A stretch of 64,000 nt of DNA from Dictyobacter vulcani. GTDB taxonomy: Bacteria > Chloroflexota > Ktedonobacteria > Ktedonobacterales > Ktedonobacteraceae. The first letter of the stretch is position 1, and the number at the start of each line of letters is the position of its first letter. Shown here one piece after another: positions 27,154 to 35,755 of the stretch. Location of the stretch: contig NZ_BKZW01000001.1 in assembly GCF_008974265.1 (NCBI RefSeq), positions 2,480,001 through 2,544,000 of the forward strand, in the 5' to 3' direction. Under the pieces are notes generated by a model. The model was not told where the DNA came from. It saw only the letters and a list, made by a program, of their open reading frames with translations, and made no database searches. The position numbers were made by a program, and so were the translations under genes.

Positions 27154-29094
27154 TTATCTAAAAAATTCGTTGATAAGTGCCAGACTAGTTGCCAGAAAGA
27201 CACTTACGCTAACAAGGGCGATAATTGGATTGAGCAATGGACCCGCGATCAGGCTACCGCGCAGGCGTAGGCGCTGTAGGATATTGGGTAATCCCAGACC
27301 ACAGATGGCGGCGATTAGCAAGGTTAATCCAAAGCTCAGACCGACTGCGAGACTGAAGAGGAGCGAATGGTAGAGCAACCATGAGAGTCCGACAACCAGG
27401 ATGCTAATCCAGATGCCGCCAATCGTTCCGTGTAACAGTTCGCGCCAGAGATTGCGTAAGAAATCCTGGCCTCGCTTGGTGCGCAGTTCCCAACCCGCGA
27501 TACCCAATGCCTGCGAGCCAGAAGCTCCGGCGGTGAGTAGCAGCATGGGCAGCAAACAAATCAGACCACCAAGGGCAACACGGACATTCACTCCCGGAAG
27601 CGTTCCGTTGATCAGCGTCAGTGCACTGGCCGTCGCCAGTACAGGTTGAAAAGCACTGGAAACGATGATGGCAATCACAAAGCCTACAAGCACATTGACA
27701 CTTAGCCACGAAGAACGGCTCAGCGCGCTCCTGCGCCAGGAAGCTTCGTCGGCTTCCAATTCTTCTACATCCGTTCCGGTGATTTCAGAAACATCTTCGG
27801 CCTGTTCTTCGTGAATAACGTCGATGACGTCATCAACCGTGACCATGCCCTTCAAATGGTTCTCAGCATCCACGACTGGCACACCAAGCAGGTCATATTT
27901 GGCGATAACCCGTGCCACCTCTTCCTGGTCGGTATCGGTCTTGACCCTGATGATGTCATGATCCATTAAATCACGCATCCTGGTATTTGGCTCGGCTGTC
28001 ACAATCTGGCGCAAGGAGACAACACCAATCAGGTGCTGCTCTTCATCCACGATATAGAGATAGTAGACCATATCGAGATGAGTGGAATGCTGACGTAAGT
28101 AGATCAGTACCTCTTCAACCGTGGCTTCCTGCGGTTGGGCTAATACTTCGGTGGTCATGATACCACCGGCTGTCTCAGCTCCGTAGCGCAGCAAATCACG
28201 GATTGGCTGTGACTCATTGGCTGGCATCAGGTTCAGCAAACGTTCCGCTTCCAGAATTGGAATATCGGCCAGAATATCGGCGGCATCGTCTGGTGCCAGG
28301 CGCTCCAGCAGATCCGAGGCACGCTCGGGTCCCAGCTCGCTCAAGAGCTCGGACTGCAATGGATGTTCGATTTCATTGAGAGTGTCGGCAGCAGTCTCAT
28401 CGTCTAACCGTTCAAAGACAGCACCGGCATCTTCGAGGTCCAGTTGTTCCAGAATATCGGCGATATCAGCTGGATGCAGCTCAGAAAGTTTATTATGGCT
28501 GACATTTAACTGAACCTGTGGTACCACGCCGACTGCTCCCACACTGGTAGCTCCCGCTCCGACTGCAGCCAGCTGGCTGGTATTTGAGCTCACCATCTGG
28601 ATGGGCTCGACATAATTCCAGGTGACCGTTCTTTCGGTTAACTGGAGTGGGGTGACGCGACCAATCATGTCCATGGCCCGCTGCCAACCCAGGCGGCGCA
28701 AGATACCGCTTAAACCAATATCAACACCCACCAGCCGGGCGGTTCTTTTGATTTGTGCCAGCTTTAAATCATTAACTTTGACCACGCGGAATCCCTGCGT
28801 GTCAACAATCTGTTTATCCAGAATATCACGTTTGAGCAGTATTTCTTCGATATGTGGTTCATAGTTTTGCAGTTGCGACTGGGCGACGGCCAGTTGTAGA
28901 GGTGCCTCTTCAATGCTTTGCACCTGGGACCAGGGAATAATCATTTTATCGTTTCCTGTAGCTGGACTCACAACCAGAGCCGTTACAACTGGAAACGTTT
29001 CGTTTAAGGCTACACAGATGTCGCGTACTGAACCGACACGGCGATGATCAATATCATAAATGCTTTTGTGGAGTAATGCGCTTAAAAAAATCAT
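27154..29094 (-). CDS. mgtE: magnesium transporter MgtE with PRC-barrel-like N-terminus
   Basis: MgtE is a Mg2+-gated channel. This version has 646 residues from ATG 29094, preceded by AAGGTGGTG; the extra upstream frame is unsupported. Residues ~1-165 form a PRC-barrel-like double unit (LLHKSIYDIDHRRVGSVRDI; DTQGFRVVKVNDLKL) instead of starting directly with the MgtE N domain. Residues ~210-320 are the MgtE N superhelix (LHPADIADILEQLD). Two CBS motifs follow (EVLAQPQEATVEEVL; HDIIRVKTDTDQEEVARVI). The C-terminal membrane domain has five helices with PLLNPIIALVSVS. A ~325-nt leader with a small ORF precedes it. Confidence 0.93.
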   Translation of the reverse strand: MIFLSALLHKSIYDIDHRRVGSVRDICVALNETFPVVTALVVSPATGNDKMIIPWSQVQSIEEAPLQLAVAQSQLQNYEPHIEEILLKRDILDKQIVDTQGFRVVKVNDLKLAQIKRTARLVGVDIGLSGILRRLGWQRAMDMIGRVTPLQLTERTVTWNYVEPIQMVSSNTSQLAAVGAGATSVGAVGVVPQVQLNVSHNKLSELHPADIADILEQLDLEDAGAVFERLDDETAADTLNEIEHPLQSELLSELGPERASDLLERLAPDDAADILADIPILEAERLLNLMPANESQPIRDLLRYGAETAGGIMTTEVLAQPQEATVEEVLIYLRQHSTHLDMVYYLYIVDEEQHLIGVVSLRQIVTAEPNTRMRDLMDHDIIRVKTDTDQEEVARVIAKYDLLGVPVVDAENHLKGMVTVDDVIDVIHEEQAEDVSEITGTDVEELEADEASWRRSALSRSSWLSVNVLVGFVIAIIVSSAFQPVLATASALTLINGTLPGVNVRVALGGLICLLPMLLLTAGASGSQALGIAGWELRTKRGQDFLRNLWRELLHGTIGGIWISILVVGLSWLLYHSLLFSLAVGLSFGLTLLIAAICGLGLPNILQRLRLRGSLIAGPLLNPIIALVSVSVFLATSLALINEFFR

Positions 29095-29186
29095 GGGTAT
29101 CACCACCTTCTTGCAAGTAAACAGGGTTGGTCGCATAATGAGCCTGTGCCATACGCACACGCTTATGCGGGCATAATCCATCCATT

Positions 29187-29272
29187 CCATGTATTTACGT
29201 TACATGGCATACAGGCAACTACGAAATGCACGGTGATACAACAATCTGAACTGCAGTGATGCATTTCGACTC
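29187..29272 (-). other. hairpins in the mgtE leader
   Basis: Two small stems are seen in the untranslated leader of mgtE: 7 bp at 29187-29207 and a perfect 9-bp stem CGAAATGCA/TGCATTTCG closing 29226-29272. The consensus parts of the M-box (ykoK) Mg2+ riboswitch were looked for and not found. Regulation by this leader is possible but unproven. Confidence 0.35.
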
Positions 29273-29418
29273 ATGCTCTGTAAAATGCTGGGGAACGCTG
29301 TGAGACAGCGTAAAGGACTTACTGGCAAAAAATGGAGTGTTCTTACTCGACATCATTCACATCTATGGGGGCGATGCGTGCTCATCGAGTAAGGGGGGCG
29401 GTGCTTTACCCTTGAGGA

Positions 29419-29532
29419 TTAAAAACGAAGGGAGCCGGTCACTTTACTCAATGAGGAGAAGAACATTCCTGAAAGCAGGCATGCACATATCATCTTCCTG
29501 GCATACCTACTATGACTAGGGCCAGCGTCCAT
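29419..29532 (-). CDS. 37-residue small ORF upstream of mgtE
   Basis: ATG 29532 is preceded by an ideal Shine-Dalgarno, AAAGGAGGTGAGG. The 37-codon product begins MDAGPSHSRYARKMICA and ends FSSLSKVTGSLRF; it is basic with a short hydrophobic middle. It lies about 325 bp before mgtE on the same strand, with no terminator between. It may be a leader peptide, a small membrane protein or chance. No family is recognised. Confidence 0.4.
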   Translation of the reverse strand: MDAGPSHSRYARKMICACLLSGMFFSSLSKVTGSLRF

Positions 29533-29718
29533 GTCCCTCACCTCCTTTGCCCGGACAGATGTCACACTCTCACCTGATGATAGCCAGATTGCTACCTTGC
29601 TTAAGGCATGTGGAGCACAATGCACCTGTGGGTTTAACAAAATTTTTTTTCCTTTGCCAGTATAACACCTTGAGAGGACTTTCGGCAAGGGTTAGCACAT
29701 ACGTTTTGTCTATAAGTC

Positions 29719-30453
29719 CTATCCATGGGGGAGGAGAGGAAAGATTTTTTGTTTGAGTTGTACGACAATATCCTCCACTGGTTGTGAGGCATCAATCACC
29801 TGGAAATGGTATTCCAGGGCCATTTTGTCGTATTCGGCTAGCATCAGCATCTGGTAGCGTACAAAGCTCTCAAAAAGATCATTGCCCAGACGCATATCCA
29901 TGCCGGATTCCCAGTAGTCAAAGCCGTGACCCTGCAGTACTCGTGGAACCAGATCTTCTAGTTCGACGCGCAGGTAGAAGGTGGCGTCTGGCTTGAGTGC
30001 CAGCCCATAGATTGAACGCAGCCAGCGGGCATCGGCTCCACGGACCAATGCCCGGGCCATCAACGAATAGATATAGCGATCCGTCAGGACCACGAAGCCT
30101 GCGCGCAGGGCGGGTAAGATCTGGTTTTCGAAGCGGTCGATAAAATCGGCGGCGTAAAATAAGTTTAAGGTAATTGGTCCCAGGGTGTTGCCTTCTTTGG
30201 CCTCTTTCAATCCACTGCCAGCCAGTTCGGAGCGTGTCATCTCGCTATCCACCACAGCATAACCACTGCTCTCCAACCATGGACGCAGCAGTTGCATCTG
30301 GGTGCTGCGTCCTACTCCATCGGTTCCTTCGAGAACGATCAAACGGCCGGGTAGAATCTCTTCTTTCGCTTGCAGACCAATGGCATCTATTCCATAAAAA
30401 TCTAGTGCAGTCATGGTTTCCTCATCCTCTGCTGGTGGTTTTATGGTAATCAT
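29719..30453 (-). CDS. thymidylate kinase-like P-loop protein with altered Walker A
   Basis: This 244-residue protein has a dTMP kinase fold (LIVLEGTDGVGRSTQMQLL; VLTDRYIYSLMARALVRG; ATFYLRVELED). The Walker A motif reads GTDGVGRST, with Arg (codon CGC) where the family has the catalytic Lys. Its start ATG 30453 overlaps the stop of the paralogous upstream gene (ATGA). The N-terminal ~35 residues before LPGRL have no counterpart in ordinary Tmk. It is probably a co-translated partner of the canonical paralogue; reduced or lost phosphotransfer is inferred from the Lys-to-Arg change. Confidence 0.8.
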   Translation of the reverse strand: MITIKPPAEDEETMTALDFYGIDAIGLQAKEEILPGRLIVLEGTDGVGRSTQMQLLRPWLESSGYAVVDSEMTRSELAGSGLKEAKEGNTLGPITLNLFYAADFIDRFENQILPALRAGFVVLTDRYIYSLMARALVRGADARWLRSIYGLALKPDATFYLRVELEDLVPRVLQGHGFDYWESGMDMRLGNDLFESFVRYQMLMLAEYDKMALEYHFQVIDASQPVEDIVVQLKQKIFPLLPHG

Positions 30454-31205
30454 CTCAGGCCCTGATTTTTCGCTCCATGCGATATCTCCAGACTATGGGC
30501 GATATTCTCAAGTACTTTTTCAGGTAAAGGAGGACGCAGGCGACGCACCCCGGCTAGATGGGGTTGGACGAGTCTGCGCATCAGGCGTTGTTGCTCTGGT
30601 ATGGGAAGGGTTGCATCCATAATTGTCAGATCGAATTCGTTGACCATCGCCTCATACTCATCCACAATACGCTGTTGAAACAACGTAAAACTTTGACGCG
30701 GATCACTGCTTAATCCCAGGTCCATGCCCGCTTCGTAATACTTTAATTCCGTGCGACCAGTCAGGATCCGGTTCAGGGAGACATCCAGGGGGACGCGGAA
30801 ATAGAATGCGCGGGTTGGTTGGACGGCGAACTGATACAGTTCGCGTACCCATTGCCGATCCACATTACGGGCGACATCGCGCGCAAACGCCGTATAGATA
30901 TACCGGTCGGCCAGCACAATAGCCCCGGCTTTGAGGGGTGGAATAATATCGTGTTCGGTGCGATCCGCGAAATCGGTGGCATGAATCAAGCTAAAAGTCG
31001 TGGGGGTCAGTAACTGCTTCCTTTTGCCCCGGCTAGTTGTTTTTTTGACGAGTGGAGAGGAGTTCCATTCACTGAAAAAAACAGTGTAGCCTTCGCTGAT
31101 CAGCCAGTGGCGTAGTAATGCAATCTGCGTACTTTTTCCTGAGCCATCGACTCCTTCTACCACAAAGAGCCTGCCAGGATAATGATGCAGTCCATATGTC
31201 TCCAT
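30450..31205 (-). CDS. thymidylate kinase family protein
   Basis: This 251-residue protein has an intact Walker A (VVEGVDGSGKSTQ, residues ~15-27), the DRYIYTAFARDVARN segment matching the DR(Y/F) motif of dTMP kinases, and TRAFYFRVPLDVSLNRIL. dTMP kinase phosphorylates dTMP to dTDP, but here the lid region and C-terminal ~50 residues are longer and diverged (GRTELKYYEAGMDLGLS), so another nucleoside monophosphate or regulatory role is possible. The start ATG 31205 follows AAAGGAATGAAGTC. The gene overlaps its paralogue by 4 bp, indicating coupled expression. Confidence 0.82.
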   Translation of the reverse strand: METYGLHHYPGRLFVVEGVDGSGKSTQIALLRHWLISEGYTVFFSEWNSSPLVKKTTSRGKRKQLLTPTTFSLIHATDFADRTEHDIIPPLKAGAIVLADRYIYTAFARDVARNVDRQWVRELYQFAVQPTRAFYFRVPLDVSLNRILTGRTELKYYEAGMDLGLSSDPRQSFTLFQQRIVDEYEAMVNEFDLTIMDATLPIPEQQRLMRRLVQPHLAGVRRLRPPLPEKVLENIAHSLEISHGAKNQGLR

Positions 31206-31458
31206 GACTTCATTCCTTTAACTACTTGACAAAGGAAAGGTGCGTATAATCGTATGTATTAAAGTGAGGTGGTTATTTTGTCTTATTTCGTAATATTCCC
31301 TACCTGATAATGTATCGACCTGTTTGCTAAAAACTTGAAAAAAATTGCCGGTTCAGGTGTGGTGGCATGGAGGTTTTTGAGTGCATGCTATAGTATGGAT
31401 GCAAGGTCGAGAGATACTATGATGGAATATCGCTGGTCGTTTGTTGGGAGGCGTCTTT

Positions 31459-31836
31459 ATGAATGAAATTAGTGTCCCTGTTCTGGCTGGGATTATTTTT
31501 GCGGCCATTTGTGCCGTGTTGTTGATTGCAGTTGGAGTGATGAATATACGCTCTGGCCGCAAGGCTTTGGAACGGTCCCGTAGCGAGGGTCAGGTTGTCG
31601 CATGGCATAAACAGGTTTTGATGTTATTTGGACTCAACAATATTGTTTTTGCCTGTCTGTTGGTTTTGCTTACTTTACTGATCATGATTGCCAATCCAGG
31701 TGTGAAATATGCCATTATTGCCTTGATTGCCTTATTGTTTCTGGCGAGTATTGTACTGGTGGCCAGTTGTGTCTCCTCGGCGCTGCAAACCTCGCGAAAT
31801 CTGGTATCGAGGCCAGGAGAGAAGAGTCAGGAATAG
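31459..31836 (+). CDS. small membrane protein, three helices
   Basis: This is a 125-residue protein from ATG 31459 (GGAGG 7 bases upstream). Three hydrophobic segments lie near residues 8-28, 54-74 and 80-104, with a basic loop (RSGRKALERSRSEG) after the first. The C-terminus is polar. No family is recognised. It stands alone between the kinase-like pair (divergent) and the repeat at 31919. Confidence 0.7.
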   Translation: MNEISVPVLAGIIFAAICAVLLIAVGVMNIRSGRKALERSRSEGQVVAWHKQVLMLFGLNNIVFACLLVLLTLLIMIANPGVKYAIIALIALLFLASIVLVASCVSSALQTSRNLVSRPGEKSQE

Positions 31837-31918
31837 TTGTCATACAAAAATAAGTGTATACCGCAAATAGAAGATATCCGAGAAGAACATGCACGTTGCG
31901 TTGAATAGTACATATGTG

Positions 31919-32068
31919 CTAGTAGTCTGTCAGACATCAATTGATGGGAAAGCGGGGATGCAAGCGAGCATGCCGGGGGCATGATCAAGCGGCGAGCCCC
32001 TTGACTGGGGCTCAGGGGCTGTGCCCGGCATCTCCCCCCTCCCGCCCGCGTAGCGGGCGCACAACTCT
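31919..32068. repeat. GC-rich palindromic repeat (family B), copy 1
   Basis: This ~150-bp sequence recurs in reverse orientation at 40438-40592 with very high identity, and its centre recurs at 54361-54410. It contains nested inverted repeats such as GCCCGC/GCGGGC and GCCGGGGGCA/TGCCCCCGGC. It lies just before the hydrolase gene. It is probably a REP-like intergenic element; no coding content. Confidence 0.8.
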
Positions 32069-32097
32069 ACAAACACAATTCAAGAATAGGAAATAAC

Positions 32098-32763
32098 ATG
32101 GGAATTAATCAAGTATTGCATGTGAATGTACCTACTCCGACAGGACATCTAGAGGGAATTCTCAAACCCGAGGCGGAAGGGGTTGTGCCAGGTTTTGTAA
32201 GTGTGATTTGCCATCCTCATCCACTTGGTGGTGGTACGATGCATAATAAAGTTGTGTTTAAGGTGGCGCAGGCGTTGCAGACGGTAGATATACCAGCATT
32301 GCGCTTCAATTTTCGTGGCGTAGGTCATAGCTCCGGTACCTATGATGAGGGACGCGGTGAGATGGATGATGTGCGCTATGCATTAGATTTTATGAGTCGC
32401 CGCTATCCCGGCGTGCCAGCCATTATTGCAGGCTTTTCATTTGGATCCTATGTGGGTTTACGTGTTGCCTGCGCAGATGACCGGGTGCACGCTATGATTG
32501 GATTGGGCGTGCCGGTGCGTATGTTTAATAGCGGTGAGACGTTGCGAGAGTGTCATAAGCCCAAGCTTTTTATCCATGGCACCGCCGATGAATTAGCTTC
32601 CTATGAGCAGGCCACAGAATGGTTTGAGCATGTTTCCGCCCCCAAGCGTTTGATTACGTTGCAGGGTGCGGACCACTTTTTCAAAGCGCACTTGCCCGAA
32701 GTACAGACGCTGGTGGCAGATTTTGCACGCTCTTTAGCCCTGCCACATTCTATTGAATCTTGA
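32098..32763 (+). CDS. alpha/beta hydrolase
   Basis: This is a 221-residue protein. Hallmarks are the oxyanion region HPHPLGGGTMHNKV, the strand FNFRGVGHSSG, the nucleophile elbow AGFSFGSYVGL (Ser near 116), HGTADELA with the acidic residue, and GADHFF with the catalytic His near 197. It belongs to the YuxL/dienelactone-hydrolase-like small esterases; the substrate is unknown. The start ATG 32098 follows TAGGAAATAAC. It precedes the prolyl oligopeptidase gene by 24 bp, probably as an operon. Confidence 0.85.
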   Translation: MGINQVLHVNVPTPTGHLEGILKPEAEGVVPGFVSVICHPHPLGGGTMHNKVVFKVAQALQTVDIPALRFNFRGVGHSSGTYDEGRGEMDDVRYALDFMSRRYPGVPAIIAGFSFGSYVGLRVACADDRVHAMIGLGVPVRMFNSGETLRECHKPKLFIHGTADELASYEQATEWFEHVSAPKRLITLQGADHFFKAHLPEVQTLVADFARSLALPHSIES

Positions 32764-32787
32764 TCGTACAGGTACAAAGGAGTTTTT

Positions 32788-34832
32788 ATGGTCGAGTTAC
32801 CAGTTACACGTCGTGACACCACGGTCGAAAACTATCATGGCACACAGGTTGCCGATCCATATCGCTGGTTAGAGGATGAGAAGTCAGCAGAGACTCAGTC
32901 CTGGGTGGAGGCGCAGCATGCGCTGGCCCGTGCTCATTTAGATCAACTTCCTATGCTGGGAAGCATCAAGGAACGCTATACCGAACTCTACAACTATCCG
33001 AAGTTTTCGGCCCCCATAAATATGGAGACCGCTATTATTTCTCCAAAAATTCCGGGCTGCAAAATCAGGCAGTGGTGTATAAACAAACCAGTCTGGACGG
33101 TGAGGCGCGCATGGTGCTGGACCCCAATACGCTGAGTCCGGATGGCACTATCTCGCTCACCAATCAGGCTTTTAGCCATGATGGGACTTTCCTGGCTTAT
33201 GGCACTTCCCAGAGTGGTAGTGACTGGCAAGAGATTCATATTCGTCAGGTGGATACAGGTAAGGAATATCCAGAGGTGCTTCATTGGTGTAAGTTTAGTG
33301 GTATTGCCTGGCACCATGATAATACTGGTTTTTTCTATAATCGCTTGCCTGAGCCGGGTACTGTGGCTGAAGAGGATCAAAGCAAGTTCAGTAGGGTTTA
33401 CTGGCATCTGCTGAATACTCCGCAGTCAGAGGACGAACTGATCTTTGAACGACCGGAGGCAAAAGAACTCAGTTTTACACCTCATATCTCAGAAGATGGT
33501 CAATACCTGTTTTTAATTGTCTGGAATGGGACCGATCCCCGTAATCGCCTTTACTATCGCGAGGTTGAGAGTACAGATCCCTTTATACGCTTATTAGACG
33601 AGGCTGACGCCAGTTATGATCTTATTGGTAATGATGGACCCGTCTTTTATCTCCAGACCAACCTGAACGCTCCCAAATGCCGTATCATCGCTATCGATAG
33701 TAGACAGCCGCAACGAGAAAACTGGCATGAGCTGATTGCTGAGCAAGATGATGTTATTGCCTTTGCGCAGATTGTGCATCAGCAGTTCGTGATTACGTAT
33801 ATGCATGATGCTCATCATCAGATCAAACTCTATGACAAAGAAGGTAGTCTGTTACAGGAACTGGCTCTGCCAACGCTTGGCTCGGTGATTGACCTCTCGG
33901 GTAAGCCAGATGGTGATGAGCTATTTATTACCTTTACCTCCTATCTCTATCCTTCAACCGTGTTCCGCTATGACTTTGTCAGCAATACCTTGCAACCATT
34001 GCGGCCCTCCCAGGCTAAATTTGATCCCAGTGATTATGAGACCACGCAGGTCTTTTATCCCTCAAAAGATGGCACCCGTGTCCCGATGTTCTTGACCCAT
34101 AAAAAGGGTCTGGTACTGGACGGCAATAATCCTGTGCTCATCTATGGCTATGGTGGTTTTGATATCAGTCTGACTCCGAGCTTTGGGATTACGCCTTTAT
34201 TGTGGGTTGAGCACGGAGGCATCTATGCCGTGGCTAATCTGCGTGGCGGCAATGAATATGGTGAGGAGTGGCATGAAGCGGGCATGTTGGAGAAGAAGCA
34301 GAATGTCTTCGATGATTTTATGGCGGCTGCCGAATGGCTGATCGAGCAGAAATACACGCAGTCTTCACTTGTCTCCATTATGGGTGGCAGTAATGGTGGA
34401 TTACTGGTGGCAGCCTGCCTTGTTCAGCGCCCAGATCTGTATGGTGCTGTGATCTGTCGCGTGCCGGTGATTGATATGCTGCGCTACCATCGCTTCACCG
34501 TTGGACGCTACTGGGTAGGTGAGTATGGGGATGCCGAGCATAATGCGGAACACTTTGCTTTTATGTATGCGTACTCGCCGCTGCATAATGTGCGCCCGGA
34601 TATCCAGTATCCACCAACCCTGATCATGACCGCCGATACCGATGACCGTGTAGTGCCGGCCCATGCGCGCAAATTCGCCGCGACGCTCCAGACGGCCCAG
34701 GCTGGCGACGCACCGGTTCTCTTGCGTGTCGAAATGAAGGCCGGCCATGGAATGGGTAAACCCACCGCCAAGGTCATCGAAGAAGAATCCGATATCCTGG
34801 CCTTCTTATTCAAAACCTTCAACATGCAATAA
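32788..34832 (+). pseudogene. prolyl oligopeptidase family serine peptidase, interrupted by one frameshift
   Basis: Two overlapping frames make one protein of ~680 residues, the usual length of this family. The first (from ATG 32788, AAAGGAG upstream) encodes MVELPVTRRDTTVENYHGTQ ... YNYPKFSAP. The second frame continues HKYGDRYYFSKNSGLQNQ without loss. The switch falls at the C run 33011-33015; six Cs instead of five would restore one frame. The N-terminal part is the beta-propeller. The C-terminal catalytic domain has the Ser in GGSNGGLLV, the Asp in TADTDDRVVP and the His in KAGHGMGK. It cleaves short peptides after proline. The shift is either a real mutation or a sequencing error; all catalytic residues lie downstream of it. 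Confidence 0.85.
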
Positions 34833-34844
34833 CTTCATCCAGGA

Positions 34845-34884
34845 GTACCGGCCGCCGTCAAGGCTGCCGGTACGACGGTTTTTT
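34845..34884 (+). terminator. intrinsic terminator after prolyl oligopeptidase
   Basis: GTACCGGC (34845-34852) pairs with 34866-34873, followed by a six-T run. An alternative GACGG/CCGTC pairing is also possible. Confidence 0.75.
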
Positions 34885-34985
34885 GGGCACATAAAAAATG
34901 TTACATATTGACATTACTTGAGTCTGTTGAATCGTATTGGAAGAGTGTTGATGAATATTAGCTATGAAATGAAGAGGAGCTATCG

Positions 34986-35642
34986 ATGTCAGTGAAAATC
35001 AAGCCGGGCAAAGAGATTGGAGCGAGGATCGCTGCCATGACTGGCAAAAATCCTCAATGGCGCTGGTATCATGGACTATCTTTCTATCTGATTATCCAGG
35101 TTCTGACGTTTTCAACTTCGGCTCTGGTCAGCATTGCCTCTGGCAATAAAGGTAATAACTTTCAGGAGACCGTTTTTGGTGATACTTCTTACTTTAAAAA
35201 GTTAAAGCAAGTCAAGATTACGCCGCCATCCTGGTTTTTTGCGCCTGCCTGGACGGTTAATAATATCTCGGTGATTTATGGTACCTTGCGGGTATTAAAT
35301 ATGCCTGAAGATACGCGTGGACGCAACGCATTTCTGGCTTTACAGGCGGCGACCTGGCTGGATTATGTAGCTTTCAATGCGGCTTACTTTAGTTTGCGCT
35401 CGCCGATCAATGCCTTTGTACTAACCGTACTTTTTTTGTTGCTGACCATTGCCAGCGGCTTTGTCGCGATCTTCCGCTTGAAAGATACGAAAGTTGCTTT
35501 GTCATTGGGTACGCTTTTCATCTGGCTGATTGTGGCTACCACGGCGGCGACCACCCAGATGTTATGGAACAAAGATGAACTTTATGCGGTTGGTCCTTTT
35601 GCCGAGCCGAATCCCAGCTTGCTCAAAAAGAACGTGAATTAA
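34986..35642 (+). CDS. TspO/MBR family tryptophan-rich sensory protein
   Basis: This 218-residue protein has five predicted membrane helices. The family motif PPSWFFAPAWTVNN lies near 79, followed by LQAATWLDYVAFNAAYFSLRS and a C-terminal LWNKDELY. TspO proteins bind porphyrins and sterol-like ligands and are linked to tetrapyrrole and stress responses. The N-terminal ~30 residues are longer and more basic than in typical 160-residue TspO. The start ATG 34986 has GAAGAGGAG upstream. It is convergent with the P450 gene. Confidence 0.85.
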   Translation: MSVKIKPGKEIGARIAAMTGKNPQWRWYHGLSFYLIIQVLTFSTSALVSIASGNKGNNFQETVFGDTSYFKKLKQVKITPPSWFFAPAWTVNNISVIYGTLRVLNMPEDTRGRNAFLALQAATWLDYVAFNAAYFSLRSPINAFVLTVLFLLLTIASGFVAIFRLKDTKVALSLGTLFIWLIVATTAATTQMLWNKDELYAVGPFAEPNPSLLKKNVN

Positions 35643-35667
35643 TTGGTTGGCGTCTTGTTTGTCCTGT

Positions 35668-35748
35668 CGTAGGTTCGTGGCTTGCCCACGATTGCCTCGC
35701 TTTACTTTATCGCAGGCGAACCAATCGGAGTCAAGCTCCGAACCTACG
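35668..35748. repeat. multi-stem palindrome between tspO-like and P450 genes
   Basis: An outer 10-bp stem CGTAGGTTCG/CGAACCTACG (35668-35677 with 35739-35748) encloses two smaller stems, CGTGG/CCACG and GGAG/CTCC. The cloverleaf-like outline has no anticodon arm of tRNA type. It may serve as a terminator for both convergent genes. Confidence 0.5.
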
Positions 35749-35755
35749 CGTTATC

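Noticed and set aside
29095..29700. M-box (ykoK) magnesium riboswitch upstream of mgtE
   Set aside because: Expected conserved blocks of the M-box were not found on the minus strand; only unrelated small hairpins and a short ORF are visible.
35668..35748. tRNA-like cloverleaf
   Set aside because: No anticodon arm, no T-loop consensus in register and no CCA; it fits a multi-stem terminator better.
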